Part shown: positions 17,588 through 27,891 of the stretch, piece after piece | How positions within the stretch are numbered: the first letter of the stretch is position 1 | Layout: every line of letters begins with the position of its first letter | Assembly (NCBI RefSeq): GCF_014385005.1 | Contig: NZ_JACRSZ010000008.1 | Coordinates: forward strand, 1 to 64,000 | Length of the DNA stretch: 64,000 bases | Direction of reading: 5' to 3' | From: Jingyaoa shaoxingensis | GTDB taxonomy: Bacteria > Bacillota > Clostridia > Lachnospirales > Lachnospiraceae | Notes under the pieces: model-generated | Told to the model about the DNA's origin: nothing | What the model saw: only the letters and a program-made list of their open reading frames with translations | The model's database searches: none | Position numbers and translations under genes: made by a program

Positions 17588-17715
17588 CCGGTTTTCCCAC
17601 CATTCTGTTTCTTCTATAATTCATCATTTTTCGAAAACACATTGCACTGTAGATCCATGCGCCTACATAAACATAATGCAGGTTTCCCGTTCGTTTTTAT
17701 ATATCGAAAAAACAG

Positions 17716-17744
17716 TTGCTTTTCTCTCCATCATCCGCTATACT
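17716..17744 (+). promoter_or_regulatory. sigma-A type promoter of the cellobiose phosphorylase gene
   Basis: TTGCTT (17716-17721), a 17-base spacer, then TATACT (17739-17744). The start site would be near 17752, leaving about a 130-base leader. Confidence 0.65.
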
Positions 17745-17881
17745 TAGGGAAAGTCAAATTCATATCTTTTCGTTATAAAATTTTATTCTTTTCGGTTTTC
17801 ATTTTCCGTTTTCGTTTTTTCGTTTTATTTCTTAAATTGTTTCCACACATTTTTTCAGTTATTTGATGGAGGTTTATAATT

Positions 17882-20320
17882 ATGAAATTCGGTCATTTTG
17901 ATGATGAAGCCAGAGAATATGTCATTACTACCCCTGCCACACCACTCCCGTGGATCAACTATCTGGGCACAGAAGGTTTCTTCTCCCTGATTTCCAATAC
18001 ATGCGGTGGATACAGCTTCTATAAAGATGCAAAGCTGCTGCGGATCACCCGTTATCGTTATAATGCACTGCCGATTGATTCTAACGGAAAGTATTACTAT
18101 ATCAAAGATGGTGACACCATCTGGAATCCCGGCACCATGCCATCCAAAACACCGGTAGATTCCTATGAATGCCGTCATGGTATGGGATACAGCCGTTTTA
18201 TTTCGTCCAAAAACGGACTGGAAGCAAATCTGCTTGCCTTTGTTCCGGTTGATGCTTCCTGTGAAATCAACCGTCTGGTACTGACCAACCATTCAGACCA
18301 GGAAAAACAGATTTCACTTTTCTCTTATGTAGAATTTTGTCTGTGGAATGCCATGGACGATATGACCAACTTCCAGAGAAACTTAAGTACCGGTGAAGTG
18401 GAGATTGAAGGAAGCACTGTTTATCACAAAACTGAATATCGTGAACGCCGTAACCACTACAGTTTCTTCACAGTAAATTCTGATATTGATGCTTATGACA
18501 CCAGCCGTGATGAATTCCTTGGACTGGGTAATGGTAATGCATTCCCAGATGCAGTTACAGAAGGAAAATGCCGTAATTCTGTAGCCAGCGGATGGTATCC
18601 GATTGCCAGTCATCAGATCAATCTGACCTTACAGCCTGGCGAATCCAGAGAACTGATTTTCCTGCTGGGATACTGCGAGAATCCGCAGGATCAGAAATGG
18701 GAAGCTCCGAATATCATTAACAAGGCTCCGGCTCATGCCCTGATCGAACGTTTTTCTACCGAAGAACAGGTAGCAAAAGCCTTTGATAACCTGCATGCTT
18801 ACTGGGATCAGCTTCTTTCCCGCTACACGGTAAAGAGCCATGATCCTCATGTAAACCGCATGGCAAATATCTGGAACCAGTATCAGTGTATGATTACCTT
18901 CAATATGTCCCGGTCTGCATCCTACTACGAATCCGGAACCGGACGTGGTATGGGATTCCGTGATTCCTGTCAGGATCTGCTTGGCTTCGTACATCTGATT
19001 CCGGAACGTGCGAGAGAACGTATTCTGGATATTGCTGCTACCCAGTTTGAAGATGGAAGTGCTTATCATCAGTACCAGCCTCTGACCAAAAAAGGGAATC
19101 TGGATATCGGCAGCGGATTTAACGATGACCCATTGTGGCTGATTGCCGCTGTTTCCGCTTATCTGAAAGAGACCGGAGACTTCAGTATTCTGGATGAAAT
19201 GGTAAACTTTGATAATCAAAAGGAAAAAGCAGATACACTGTACGAACATCTGCACCGCTCCTTTACCTATACCTGCACACATCTCGGTCCGCACAAGCTG
19301 CCTCTGATCGGACGTGCTGACTGGAATGACTGTCTGAATCTGAACTGCTTCTCCAAAGAACCTGGGGAATCCTTCCAGACTACCGGTCCTTCCGAAGGCC
19401 CTGTTGCTGAATCTGTATTTATTGCAGGTATGTTTGTAAAATATGGAAAAGAATTTGCAGATATCAGCCGTCTCTCCGGTCACGAAGATCTGGCAGAACA
19501 GGCAGAATCTGCAGTTGCCGATATGTATCAGACCGTTCTGGATGCCGGATGGGACGGCGAATGGTTCCTGCGTGCATACGATGCAGAAGGTAAGAAAGTT
19601 GGTTCCGACGAATGTGAAGAAGGTAAGATTTTTATCGAACCACAGGGATTCTGTGTTCTGGCTGGCATCGGTGTAGAAGAAGGACTTGCAGAGAAAGCTC
19701 TGGATTCTGTAAAAGAACGTCTGGATACCAAATACGGTGTAATGATTCTCCAGCCGGCATATACACATTACTATCTGAATCTTGGTGAGATCTCTTCCTA
19801 CCCACCAGGATATAAAGAAAATGCCGGTATTTTCTGCCACAACAATCCATGGGTATCTATGGCAGAAACTGTTATCGGACGCGGAAATCGTGCTTTTGAG
19901 ATCTACAAAAAAACTTGCCCTTCTTATATTGAGGACATCAGCGAGATACATCGCACAGAACCTTATGTATATTCTCAGATGGTTGCCGGTGCCGATGCCA
20001 AATTCCACGGTGAAGCAAAGAACAGCTGGCTGACCGGAACTGCTGCATGGACATTCTGTAACTTATCTCAGGCAATCCTGGGTGTGCAGCCATCTTACAA
20101 GGGTCTGACCATCGATCCATGTATTCCGGAAGACTTCGGTGATTTTCAGCTTACACGTCGTTTCCGTGACGCCATGTATTACATTGATGTGGTAAATCCA
20201 GATCATGTTCAGAAAGGTGTTCAGAAAGTTACTGTAGATGGAAAAGATTACGACGGTTGTCTGATTCCTTTCGAAGCAGGTAAAAAAGAATATCACGTAA
20301 CAATACATATGGGCGCTTAA
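17882..20320 (+). CDS. cellobiose phosphorylase, GH94
   Basis: Cytoplasmic enzyme that splits cellobiose with phosphate into glucose 1-phosphate and glucose, saving one ATP. The 812 residues match the family length. The N-terminal beta-sandwich opens with the characteristic [15 protein letters not shown], and the (alpha/alpha)6 barrel carries [11 protein letters not shown] with catalytic Asp483 in [22 protein letters not shown] and [14 protein letters not shown] are also family-typical. It has its own promoter, a GGAGG site 9 bases before the ATG, and a strong terminator. Cellodextrin or related specificities within GH94 are possible, but length and opening sequence favour cellobiose. Confidence 0.92.
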   Translation: MKFGHFDDEAREYVITTPATPLPWINYLGTEGFFSLISNTCGGYSFYKDAKLLRITRYRYNALPIDSNGKYYYIKDGDTIWNPGTMPSKTPVDSYECRHGMGYSRFISSKNGLEANLLAFVPVDASCEINRLVLTNHSDQEKQISLFSYVEFCLWNAMDDMTNFQRNLSTGEVEIEGSTVYHKTEYRERRNHYSFFTVNSDIDAYDTSRDEFLGLGNGNAFPDAVTEGKCRNSVASGWYPIASHQINLTLQPGESRELIFLLGYCENPQDQKWEAPNIINKAPAHALIERFSTEEQVAKAFDNLHAYWDQLLSRYTVKSHDPHVNRMANIWNQYQCMITFNMSRSASYYESGTGRGMGFRDSCQDLLGFVHLIPERARERILDIAATQFEDGSAYHQYQPLTKKGNLDIGSGFNDDPLWLIAAVSAYLKETGDFSILDEMVNFDNQKEKADTLYEHLHRSFTYTCTHLGPHKLPLIGRADWNDCLNLNCFSKEPGESFQTTGPSEGPVAESVFIAGMFVKYGKEFADISRLSGHEDLAEQAESAVADMYQTVLDAGWDGEWFLRAYDAEGKKVGSDECEEGKIFIEPQGFCVLAGIGVEEGLAEKALDSVKERLDTKYGVMILQPAYTHYYLNLGEISSYPPGYKENAGIFCHNNPWVSMAETVIGRGNRAFEIYKKTCPSYIEDISEIHRTEPYVYSQMVAGADAKFHGEAKNSWLTGTAAWTFCNLSQAILGVQPSYKGLTIDPCIPEDFGDFQLTRRFRDAMYYIDVVNPDHVQKGVQKVTVDGKDYDGCLIPFEAGKKEYHVTIHMGA

Positions 20321-20348
20321 TATTATATAGATCCTCCATATTATAAAA

Positions 20349-20392
20349 GGAGCGGTGGATTCGAACTGATCGAATCTTCCGCTCCTGTATTT

Positions 20393-20394
<2 letters not shown>
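20349..20394. terminator. bidirectional terminator between GH94 and glycerol kinase genes
   Basis: GGAGCGG (20349-20355) pairs with CCGCTCC (20379-20385), and an inner GATTCGA/TCGAATC stem extends the hairpin. T-runs lie on both sides, serving the convergent genes. Confidence 0.85.
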
Positions 20395-21916
<1,522 letters not shown>

Positions 21917-21960
21917 TTATAGATTTTTCGAACTATGCATCCTGTACATCCGGTCATCGA

Positions 21961-23088
21961 TTAAATGAAATCTACTTTGTCCCATCCGGCTTCGATCTTT
22001 TTCTTTAATTCCTCAAAAGACTTCAGACCACTTAATGCATCATACGCTGCTACGCAGGATGCCCCGGTTCCCGCAGCCAGATGCAGTGCATCTTCCGGTG
22101 TATAGCCATCTGCCATCGCTGTCAGGAATGCTGCAATCGATGTATCTCCCGCACCTGTTCCTGACAACACCTTTTCCGGTACATAACTCTTTTCAAAATA
22201 CTCTTTTTCAGCCCATGCATCTGTGTCCAGGTCAAGTCTGTCACTGATCTGGGTCAATGCTTCTCTGGATGTACTGCAGAAATACATGCCTGGCACACCA
22301 CACTTCAGAAGAAGAATCTTAGCTCCCATCTTCATACATTCCTGTGCCAGAGGCTTTACATCCTTCTCAATATCCAGTACCTCTGTCACATCTTTGCCTG
22401 CTGCGCGTTCCTGCCATTCCCGGAACCGTTCTTTGTCCAGCATATAACAGAGTTCTTCCACACTTGGGACAAAAATATCAATATACGGCATGACTCTCTC
22501 CAGCACATGATACCAGTCTACTTTTCCTGCCTCTGAAGCCTCATCCACAGCAGCCAGATCCATAGAAGTTGCTACGCCCGCTTCCTTTACTTTCTTCATC
22601 ATCTTTACCAGTTCTTCGCCATCGTTCACATACATAGAACGCATGATTGGCGGATATCCAAAATGGAACAGTGCCGCATCCTTCAATTCTTCTTCCGAGA
22701 TATCTTCTGTATAAAATGCATTATTGGCTCCCGGATTGTGCAGAAAAATCCGATCAATTCCCGGCACTGCCACAACTACCGTATAAGAAGTTGCCTCTGT
22801 GTCGGAAACCGACAGTTCCTCTTCCACGTCATATTTTTTCAGTACATTTTTTACAATTTCACCAAATGCATCATCGCCGATTTTTCCCATGAGAGAAACA
22901 TTGGCTCCCAGAATCTTCATGGCAAGCCCTGTATTCGCCACCGCTCCGCCGGTGCTGACCGTTGCATTCCCCACTTCAATCAGCTTGCCCGGAATCAGCA
23001 ATTCCTGAATCTTGCTCACATTTTTTCCCTGAATCGCCGGTGTAATATCCACACATATATGTCCTGCAACAATGATTTTCTTCTTCAT
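21961..23088 (-). CDS. PfkB-family carbohydrate kinase
   Basis: Ribokinase-like ATP-dependent sugar kinase of unknown substrate. The first strand and substrate motif (KKIIVAGHICVDITPAI) open the protein; the anion-hole motif LSGTGAGDTSIAAFLTAMADG lies near residue 315 with catalytic Asp in GAGD. The frame is open to 23205, but those 39 extra residues do not resemble the family; the ATG at 23086-23088 is preceded by AGGAGG, though 12 bases away. At 375 residues it is longer than typical ribokinase (~310), with an insertion around residues 190-270. Probably co-transcribed with glpK. Confidence 0.85.
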   Translation of the reverse strand: MKKKIIVAGHICVDITPAIQGKNVSKIQELLIPGKLIEVGNATVSTGGAVANTGLAMKILGANVSLMGKIGDDAFGEIVKNVLKKYDVEEELSVSDTEATSYTVVVAVPGIDRIFLHNPGANNAFYTEDISEEELKDAALFHFGYPPIMRSMYVNDGEELVKMMKKVKEAGVATSMDLAAVDEASEAGKVDWYHVLERVMPYIDIFVPSVEELCYMLDKERFREWQERAAGKDVTEVLDIEKDVKPLAQECMKMGAKILLLKCGVPGMYFCSTSREALTQISDRLDLDTDAWAEKEYFEKSYVPEKVLSGTGAGDTSIAAFLTAMADGYTPEDALHLAAGTGASCVAAYDALSGLKSFEELKKKIEAGWDKVDFI

Positions 23089-23125
23089 AATATGTAAAAA
23101 CCTCCTGTGTTTATAAACATAAAAC

Positions 23126-23161
23126 AGACATGCAGGAACGCTTTTTTGTCCCTGCATGTCT
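23126..23161 (-). terminator. terminator after the GntR/ABC operon
   Basis: AGACATGCAGG (23126-23136) pairs perfectly with CCTGCATGTCT (23151-23161). On the minus strand the stem is followed by GTTTTATG. It separates the ABC operon from the PfkB kinase. Confidence 0.7.
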
Positions 23162-23250
23162 ATTTTACACAAGTATTTATTCTCATTCAAGTAAAACTTT
23201 GTCACATTTGTGTTGTATTCCGGTCTCTAATCTGTATCCGGCAACATCTC

Positions 23251-23991
23251 TTATACACTTAATTTCTTCTCCATAATCCATCCGCTGAACAGATATACCA
23301 GAATCGCTATAACCAGTGCCGCTGCAATATACAGTGCATACTGCAGATCCATATCAGACAGTTCCGGCAGATGATCCATTCCGGTTCCAAAGAGCCATGA
23401 CAGAATCAGGAAAATCACAAATGCTGCCAGACCACTGGCCTTTTTTCCTGCCAGAACAGTTGCTGAAAGGATGACAGCCAGATCTGCATTCACGATATAA
23501 ACGATCCAGCCTGCCAGCGCGGTAAAAAATACAAACATCATCTGCACAGGATCCACTGTAATTCTCATGCTGACATCCAGAAAGGACTTCAACATATCCA
23601 TGACCTCTTTTACTCCTCCAATGTATGCTGTGGCAACCGTAAAGTCCAATGCTGCTACCAGTACAAAGAAAATACCTGTTACCAGAATCGAGATGCCATT
23701 CTCCAGTACTTTTGCCCCAAGAATCTCGTAGCTGCTGTGGGGTGTGAGAAATAACATATAACTCTGCTTCGTATTCAGATCTCTCTGCAGTACCATCACG
23801 CTCTCCAGGCCAATATAAGCGATACCGATCACTGCACATAAAAGCAAAAATATCTCTCCCATTGCCAGAAGATTATTCTTTTCCAGGAATATTCCCAGCA
23901 AAAATGCCACTTCTGATACTGCCGTAAGTGCCAGAAGAATAAGCTTGGAAAATGCTGTCTTGCGAAATTCGTATTTCATTAATTTTAACAT
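23251..23991 (-). CDS. ABC-2 type permease of a YtrA-regulated transporter
   Basis: A 246-residue membrane protein with six hydrophobic segments, starting MLKLMKYEFRKTAFSKLI, typical of ABC-2 permeases. It overlaps the upstream ATPase gene by 7 bp. Members of GntR(YtrA)-ATPase-permease operons usually respond to cell-wall stress or antimicrobial peptides; the substrate here is unknown. Confidence 0.85.
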   Translation of the reverse strand: MLKLMKYEFRKTAFSKLILLALTAVSEVAFLLGIFLEKNNLLAMGEIFLLLCAVIGIAYIGLESVMVLQRDLNTKQSYMLFLTPHSSYEILGAKVLENGISILVTGIFFVLVAALDFTVATAYIGGVKEVMDMLKSFLDVSMRITVDPVQMMFVFFTALAGWIVYIVNADLAVILSATVLAGKKASGLAAFVIFLILSWLFGTGMDHLPELSDMDLQYALYIAAALVIAILVYLFSGWIMEKKLSV

Positions 23992-24692
23992 TGTGCCTCT
24001 CCCCCATGTCCATAGATTTCACGATATAAGTCAACTACTGATTTATTGCGGTTCATGCGCAGATCTTCTACCATACACTGTTCCACCAGCTGTCCTTCCT
24101 TCATAAAAATGGCAGCATCCACTACCCGCTCCAGTTCATCCACCAAATGACTGGAAACCACCAGCGTCACATCTTTATCCACAGCTTCCAGTATACTGGT
24201 CATGATCTGGTCTCTCGCCAGAAGATCGATCCCGTTCAGCGGTTCATCCAGCAGATAAATTTTCGCACTTCTCGCCATAGTGACAGCAATCTTCAACTTC
24301 GCCATCATACCGGAAGACAGCTTCTTTGCCTTCATATCCTCTGTCAGCTCCATCCGATCCAGCATCTGCTGATAGCGCTCCATGGAAAAATCTTCAAAAA
24401 AGTCCTGATAATATTTTCCCACATCTGCCACTGACATCCAGTTGTAAAAATACGGCTCTGTAGACATATAGGCAATCTCCTTCTTACTCTCTTTTCCAAC
24501 CGGAGTACCCTGATACAGCATCTCACCCATACTTGGTTTCACCAGCCCTGCTGCCATCTTCATCCATGTAGTCTTGCCACTGCCGTTCGGTCCCAGCATG
24601 GCATATACAAGTCCTGGTTCCAGCTTCAGTGATACGCCACTCACCGCCATCTTACTGCCATAGTTCTTCGTTACTTCTCTGCTCTCTAACAT
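23985..24692 (-). CDS. ABC transporter ATPase of a YtrA-regulated transporter
   Basis: A 235-residue single-domain ATPase: Walker A GPNGSGKTT (about 34-42), LSSGMMAKLKIAV signature, Walker B KIYLLDEPLNGID. The signature is LSSGM rather than LSGGQ, common in YtrB/BcrA-like exporters. It partners with the overlapping ABC-2 permease and is 14 bp downstream of the GntR regulator. Confidence 0.9.
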   Translation of the reverse strand: MLESREVTKNYGSKMAVSGVSLKLEPGLVYAMLGPNGSGKTTWMKMAAGLVKPSMGEMLYQGTPVGKESKKEIAYMSTEPYFYNWMSVADVGKYYQDFFEDFSMERYQQMLDRMELTEDMKAKKLSSGMMAKLKIAVTMARSAKIYLLDEPLNGIDLLARDQIMTSILEAVDKDVTLVVSSHLVDELERVVDAAIFMKEGQLVEQCMVEDLRMNRNKSVVDLYREIYGHGGEAQC

Positions 24693-24706
24693 ACTCTCAC
24701 CGTCTC

Positions 24707-25072
24707 CTATCTGTCTTCCTTATATTCACTCTGCTCCAGAATGCGAATGGCTTCCTCCTGGGTATACCCAAGCTGCTTCATTCCTTCCAGGAATTCATAA
24801 ATCAATGTTCCGGCCATCTCTCTTCTCATTGTCCTCACCTTCTCCGGATCCTGTGTCACAAAAGTTCCTGTGCCTCGTCTGGTAAAACAGACATTCTCCA
24901 TCTCCAGTTCACGGTACACTCTGCTGACCGTGTTGGGGTTAATTGTATATTCCACTGCCAGATCTCTGACAGACGGCAACTTCGCCCCAGGCTCCAGCTT
25001 TCCTGTCACAATATCCCGCTTGATAGAATTTGCCACCTGCAGATAAATCGGCAGCGAAGGATTATATTCCAT
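24707..25072 (-). CDS. GntR-family regulator, YtrA subfamily
   Basis: A short 121-residue regulator. The winged helix (LPSVRDLAVEYTINPNTVSRVYRELE) is followed by only a brief dimerisation tail, as in YtrA, with no large effector domain. First gene of a three-gene operon with an ABC ATPase and permease, and probably its own repressor: a palindrome overlaps the operon promoter at 25246-25274. Confidence 0.92.
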   Translation of the reverse strand: MEYNPSLPIYLQVANSIKRDIVTGKLEPGAKLPSVRDLAVEYTINPNTVSRVYRELEMENVCFTRRGTGTFVTQDPEKVRTMRREMAGTLIYEFLEGMKQLGYTQEEAIRILEQSEYKEDR

Positions 25073-25414
25073 AGTTTCCTCCTCGTCCCAGGAATTGTAT
25101 CCTGATATATCTGACCTAGTACATCATACTGCAAATAACTGTACCACATAACTTGCCTGAATTTCCCTCTGCGGCATCAGTCCAGTTAATTTTTGTATGC
25201 TGTACCAGTTCTCACACGTACGTTCTGTATTACTGTCATAGTTGCATAGTACACTAGTATTCTCGTTTTGTCAACCTGTATTTTATTCTTTTTTTATTTT
25301 ATTTACCTTCTGCATGTAGTATAATTACAGGATGCTGGGATTGTTAACGTTTCATCGAAGCCATAACCATCCTATAACAGCTTTTGAGTTTATAATGATG
25401 CAAAGGAGACAGAT
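25073..25414. promoter_or_regulatory. intergenic control region between GntR operon and DUF975 gene
   Basis: No gene is seen in these 342 bp. The minus-strand promoter at 25246-25274 is clear. On the plus strand a TATAAT at 25320-25325 may serve the DUF975 gene, but its -35 is poor. ACTAGTAC/GTACTAGT-like words recur (around 25118 and 25249), consistent with repressor binding. Confidence 0.45.
25246..25274 (-). promoter_or_regulatory. promoter of the GntR/ABC operon with overlapping palindrome
   Basis: Read on the minus strand: TTGACA (25269-25274), 17-base spacer, TACTAT (25246-25251). The spacer and -10 contain ATACTAGTGTACTAT, an imperfect palindrome placed where a repressor would block RNA polymerase, fitting autorepression by the YtrA-type regulator. 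Confidence 0.7.
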
Positions 25415-26317
25415 ATGTGGAAACGATCTGATTTAAAAAGAAATGCAAAGGCAGCATTAAAAGCCAATTATCTGAAATGCATGCTGGCAGGTATCATCCT
25501 CTTGTTTGCCGCCGGAAGCCAGACTATTGGCGGTTCTTCTACCTCCACCGTGCAGGATGCCAGTGATGCTTATTACCAGAGCCTGGCCTTTATGGACGGA
25601 ACGCAGAGTTCTGAGAACCCTGTCCTGAATGACACCCTGTATCTGAATACCGACGGCGAACTGACTCCTGATGGTTATCAGGCCATCTATGCTCAGGCGG
25701 AGGGTCTGATACAGGATCCGTCACTACGCATGCTGCGACGGTTTGTGATGGGACCGATGCAAGTAATATGGGACAGTATTTCCGGTTTTCTCGGTGGAGC
25801 GGCATCCCTGCTTCTCATGCTTCTTGGCATTCTGGTACTGGATCCCATTGGTATCGGAGGCTGTAAGTTTTTTATCGAAAATGCACGACATAAGAATGAG
25901 CAGACTGGTCTGAATCACCTGACCATGGCATTTAAGGACCGCAACTATATGAATATTGTGCTTACCGTACTCTGCCGCGATATTTTTGTTTTACTCTGGT
26001 CCCTGCTTCTATTCATCCCAGGTATTATAAAGTCCTATGAATACCGCATGGTTCCGTATATTCTGGCTGAACATCCTGAGATGCCGCGCCGTGAAGTTTT
26101 CCTTAAGAGCAGGGAAATGATGTCCGGTGAGAAATGGAATGCTTTCAAACTGGACTGGTCTTTTTTCTTCTGGGATTATTTAAGCATTCTCACTTTCGGA
26201 CTGGCAGGTATTTTTTTCGTATATCCTTACGAACACGCCACCAACGCGGAGTTGTACCTGCGTCTGAAGGGTGACCATACCTGGAATGCGGACGGATACC
26301 GCACCTGGGATAACTAA
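25415..26317 (+). CDS. DUF975 family integral membrane protein
   Basis: A 300-residue membrane protein of unknown function. The opening MWKRSDLKRNAKAALKANY is the DUF975 hallmark. About five hydrophobic segments follow, with a soluble loop at roughly 35-100 between the first two. LLLFIPGIIKSYEYRMVPYILAEHPEM near residue 205 is the conserved core. AGGAG precedes the ATG by 8 bases. It is followed 27 bp later by the metallophosphoesterase gene on the same strand. Confidence 0.85.
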   Translation: MWKRSDLKRNAKAALKANYLKCMLAGIILLFAAGSQTIGGSSTSTVQDASDAYYQSLAFMDGTQSSENPVLNDTLYLNTDGELTPDGYQAIYAQAEGLIQDPSLRMLRRFVMGPMQVIWDSISGFLGGAASLLLMLLGILVLDPIGIGGCKFFIENARHKNEQTGLNHLTMAFKDRNYMNIVLTVLCRDIFVLLWSLLLFIPGIIKSYEYRMVPYILAEHPEMPRREVFLKSREMMSGEKWNAFKLDWSFFFWDYLSILTFGLAGIFFVYPYEHATNAELYLRLKGDHTWNADGYRTWDN

Positions 26318-26344
26318 GAATAACACCGCAGGGAGCAGGAGCAT

Positions 26345-26974
26345 ATGAGATATTATATTGCCGACTGTCATTTTTTCCATGGGGAACTGAATGACCAAAT
26401 GGACTGCCGGGGATTTGCCGACACAGAAGAAATGAATAACTATATGCTGAAAAAATGGAATGCAAAAGTCCGGTCAAATGATGAAGTGGTTATTCTGGGT
26501 GACCTGTCCTGGGGAAAACCTGACGAGACGAAGGAGCTGTTAAACCGCTTAAACGGCAAACTCTATCTGATCATCGGGAACCACGACCGCTTCCATCAGA
26601 ACAATGCCTATAAAACTGACCGCTTCGTCTGGATGAAGCATTATGAGGAATTGAAGGATAATAAGCGTAAAGTAATACTCAGCCATTATCCGGTCATGTG
26701 CTATAACGGTCAGTACTATCGCAATGAAAAAGGCGAAAACAAGACTTACATGCTCTACGGGCATGTGCATGACACCATGGATCAGCGGCTGATAGAGCAG
26801 TTCAGTGATATTACCAGATCTACAGTCCGAACTGGACGGGATGGAAAAGAAATGCATATTCCATGTAACATGATCAACTGTTTCTGCATGTATTCGGACT
26901 ATACACCGCTGACACTGGATGAGTGGATTATCTGTGACAAAGAGAGGAGAGAACAATATGGCAAAAGAAGTTAA
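26345..26974 (+). CDS. calcineurin-like metallophosphoesterase
   Basis: A 209-residue phosphoesterase with the full metal-binding set in order: ADCHFFH near the N-terminus, ILGDLSWG, IGNHDRF, LSHYPVM and GHVHDT. Substrate unknown; related small proteins act on phosphodiesters. Its end overlaps the start of the YbaK-like gene by 17 bp, so the two are coupled. Confidence 0.88.
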   Translation: MRYYIADCHFFHGELNDQMDCRGFADTEEMNNYMLKKWNAKVRSNDEVVILGDLSWGKPDETKELLNRLNGKLYLIIGNHDRFHQNNAYKTDRFVWMKHYEELKDNKRKVILSHYPVMCYNGQYYRNEKGENKTYMLYGHVHDTMDQRLIEQFSDITRSTVRTGRDGKEMHIPCNMINCFCMYSDYTPLTLDEWIICDKERREQYGKRS

Positions 26975-27437
26975 AACGAATGCAATGCGCATTCTGGATA
27001 AGAACAAAATCCCATATGAACTGATATCATATGAATGTGATGAATTTATTGACGGGCTGCACACCGCAGAAAAAACCGGTGCACCTGTGGAGCAGTCTTT
27101 TAAAACACTGGTTGCCCAGGGGAAAAGCAAAGCTTACTATGTATTTGTAGTGCCAATTGCAGAAGAAGTGGATCTGAAACTTGCTGCAAAGACTGTTGGT
27201 GAAAAGTCCATCGAGATGATTCATGTAAAAGATATCAATGCTATCACAGGTTATGTACGGGGCGGCTGTACACCGATCGGTATGAAAAAGCTGTTTCCTA
27301 CTTATATTCAGGAAAGCGCCAAAGACTATGATCAGATCTATGTCAGCGGCGGCCGTATCGGTTACACCTTAAAATTAAATCCGCAGGACCTGGCAAAACT
27401 GGTTCGTGGAAAATTTGCAGACTTTATCGTAAAATAG
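26958..27437 (+). CDS. ybaK: Cys-tRNA(Pro)/tRNA-editing deacylase, YbaK/EbsC family
   Basis: Clears cysteine mischarged on tRNA-Pro. The 159-residue protein contains the family core KDINAITGYVRGGCTPIGMKK near residues 90-112. The frame is open from 26919, but the ATG at 26958 has AGGAG eight bases upstream and gives the standard YbaK length. A hairpin terminator follows directly. Confidence 0.9.
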   Translation: MAKEVKTNAMRILDKNKIPYELISYECDEFIDGLHTAEKTGAPVEQSFKTLVAQGKSKAYYVFVVPIAEEVDLKLAAKTVGEKSIEMIHVKDINAITGYVRGGCTPIGMKKLFPTYIQESAKDYDQIYVSGGRIGYTLKLNPQDLAKLVRGKFADFIVK

Positions 27438-27439
27438 GA

Positions 27440-27475
27440 AACGCCTCTGCTATCATGCAGGGGCGTTATTTCTCT
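27440..27475. terminator. terminator shared by ybaK and the convergent yolD-type gene
   Basis: AACGCC-T-CTGC (27440-27450) pairs with GCAG-G-GGCGTT (27457-27467), followed by ATTTCTCTT. It overlaps the stop codon of the opposing gene. Confidence 0.65.
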
Positions 27476-27891
27476 TGTATATTGCTTATCTGATCCATTG
27501 GTATCTCGCTCTGGTTATCCAGCAGAATCGTGCGCCGGAAGGTGTCCAGCTTCTGGATCCTTCCTGTTTCTGTTACATATCTTCCACCGGATTTTCTCGC
27601 ATCGGGGCAAAAATAGGTAACCGAAATATCCGGATGACCCTGATATTTTTCCAGAAGTGTATACAGAATCTCATTCAGCCGTTCTTTTTCTCCTTCATCC
27701 AGTTCTGCTCTTTCTTCTGTCACTCTTGCCGCTTCCTGCACCGCTGCCTCATGTCCGGTCAGAGCCGCAAAAGGCGAGAACTGCGCAGCACGGTCATAGC
27801 GGGACATCTGTGGATGTTTTCCGGATACATGATGGGGCATATGAAGCATCTCTTCATAAGCAAAGGACACTTTTTTCTTTTCTTCGCTCAT
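27466..27891 (-). CDS. YolD-like family protein
   Basis: A 141-residue soluble protein. MSRYDRAAQFSPFAALTGHEAA is the clostridial YolD-like signature, and the C-terminal strand region resembles the YolD fold. Such genes regularly sit beside UvrX/UmuC-type polymerases, as here, where its start overlaps the polymerase stop by 4 bp. A role as polymerase partner or regulator is an inference from context. Confidence 0.8.
   Translation of the reverse strand: MSEEKKKVSFAYEEMLHMPHHVSGKHPQMSRYDRAAQFSPFAALTGHEAAVQEAARVTEERAELDEGEKERLNEILYTLLEKYQGHPDISVTYFCPDARKSGGRYVTETGRIQKLDTFRRTILLDNQSEIPMDQISNIQEK

Larger units (their letters stand above)
17370..17881. promoter_or_regulatory. 512-bp divergent control region between lacI-type gene and cellobiose phosphorylase
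   Basis: No credible gene lies here. The region holds a likely LacI-family operator (17572-17587), a plus-strand promoter (17716-17744) and a very T-rich leader with repeated TTTTCG elements before a GGAGG ribosome site 9 bases from the GH94 start. Confidence 0.6.

Noticed and set aside
18629..20008. 459-codon minus-strand ORF
   Set aside because: Lies entirely antisense to the cellobiose phosphorylase gene, has no family signature and shows the composition of a codon-bias shadow.
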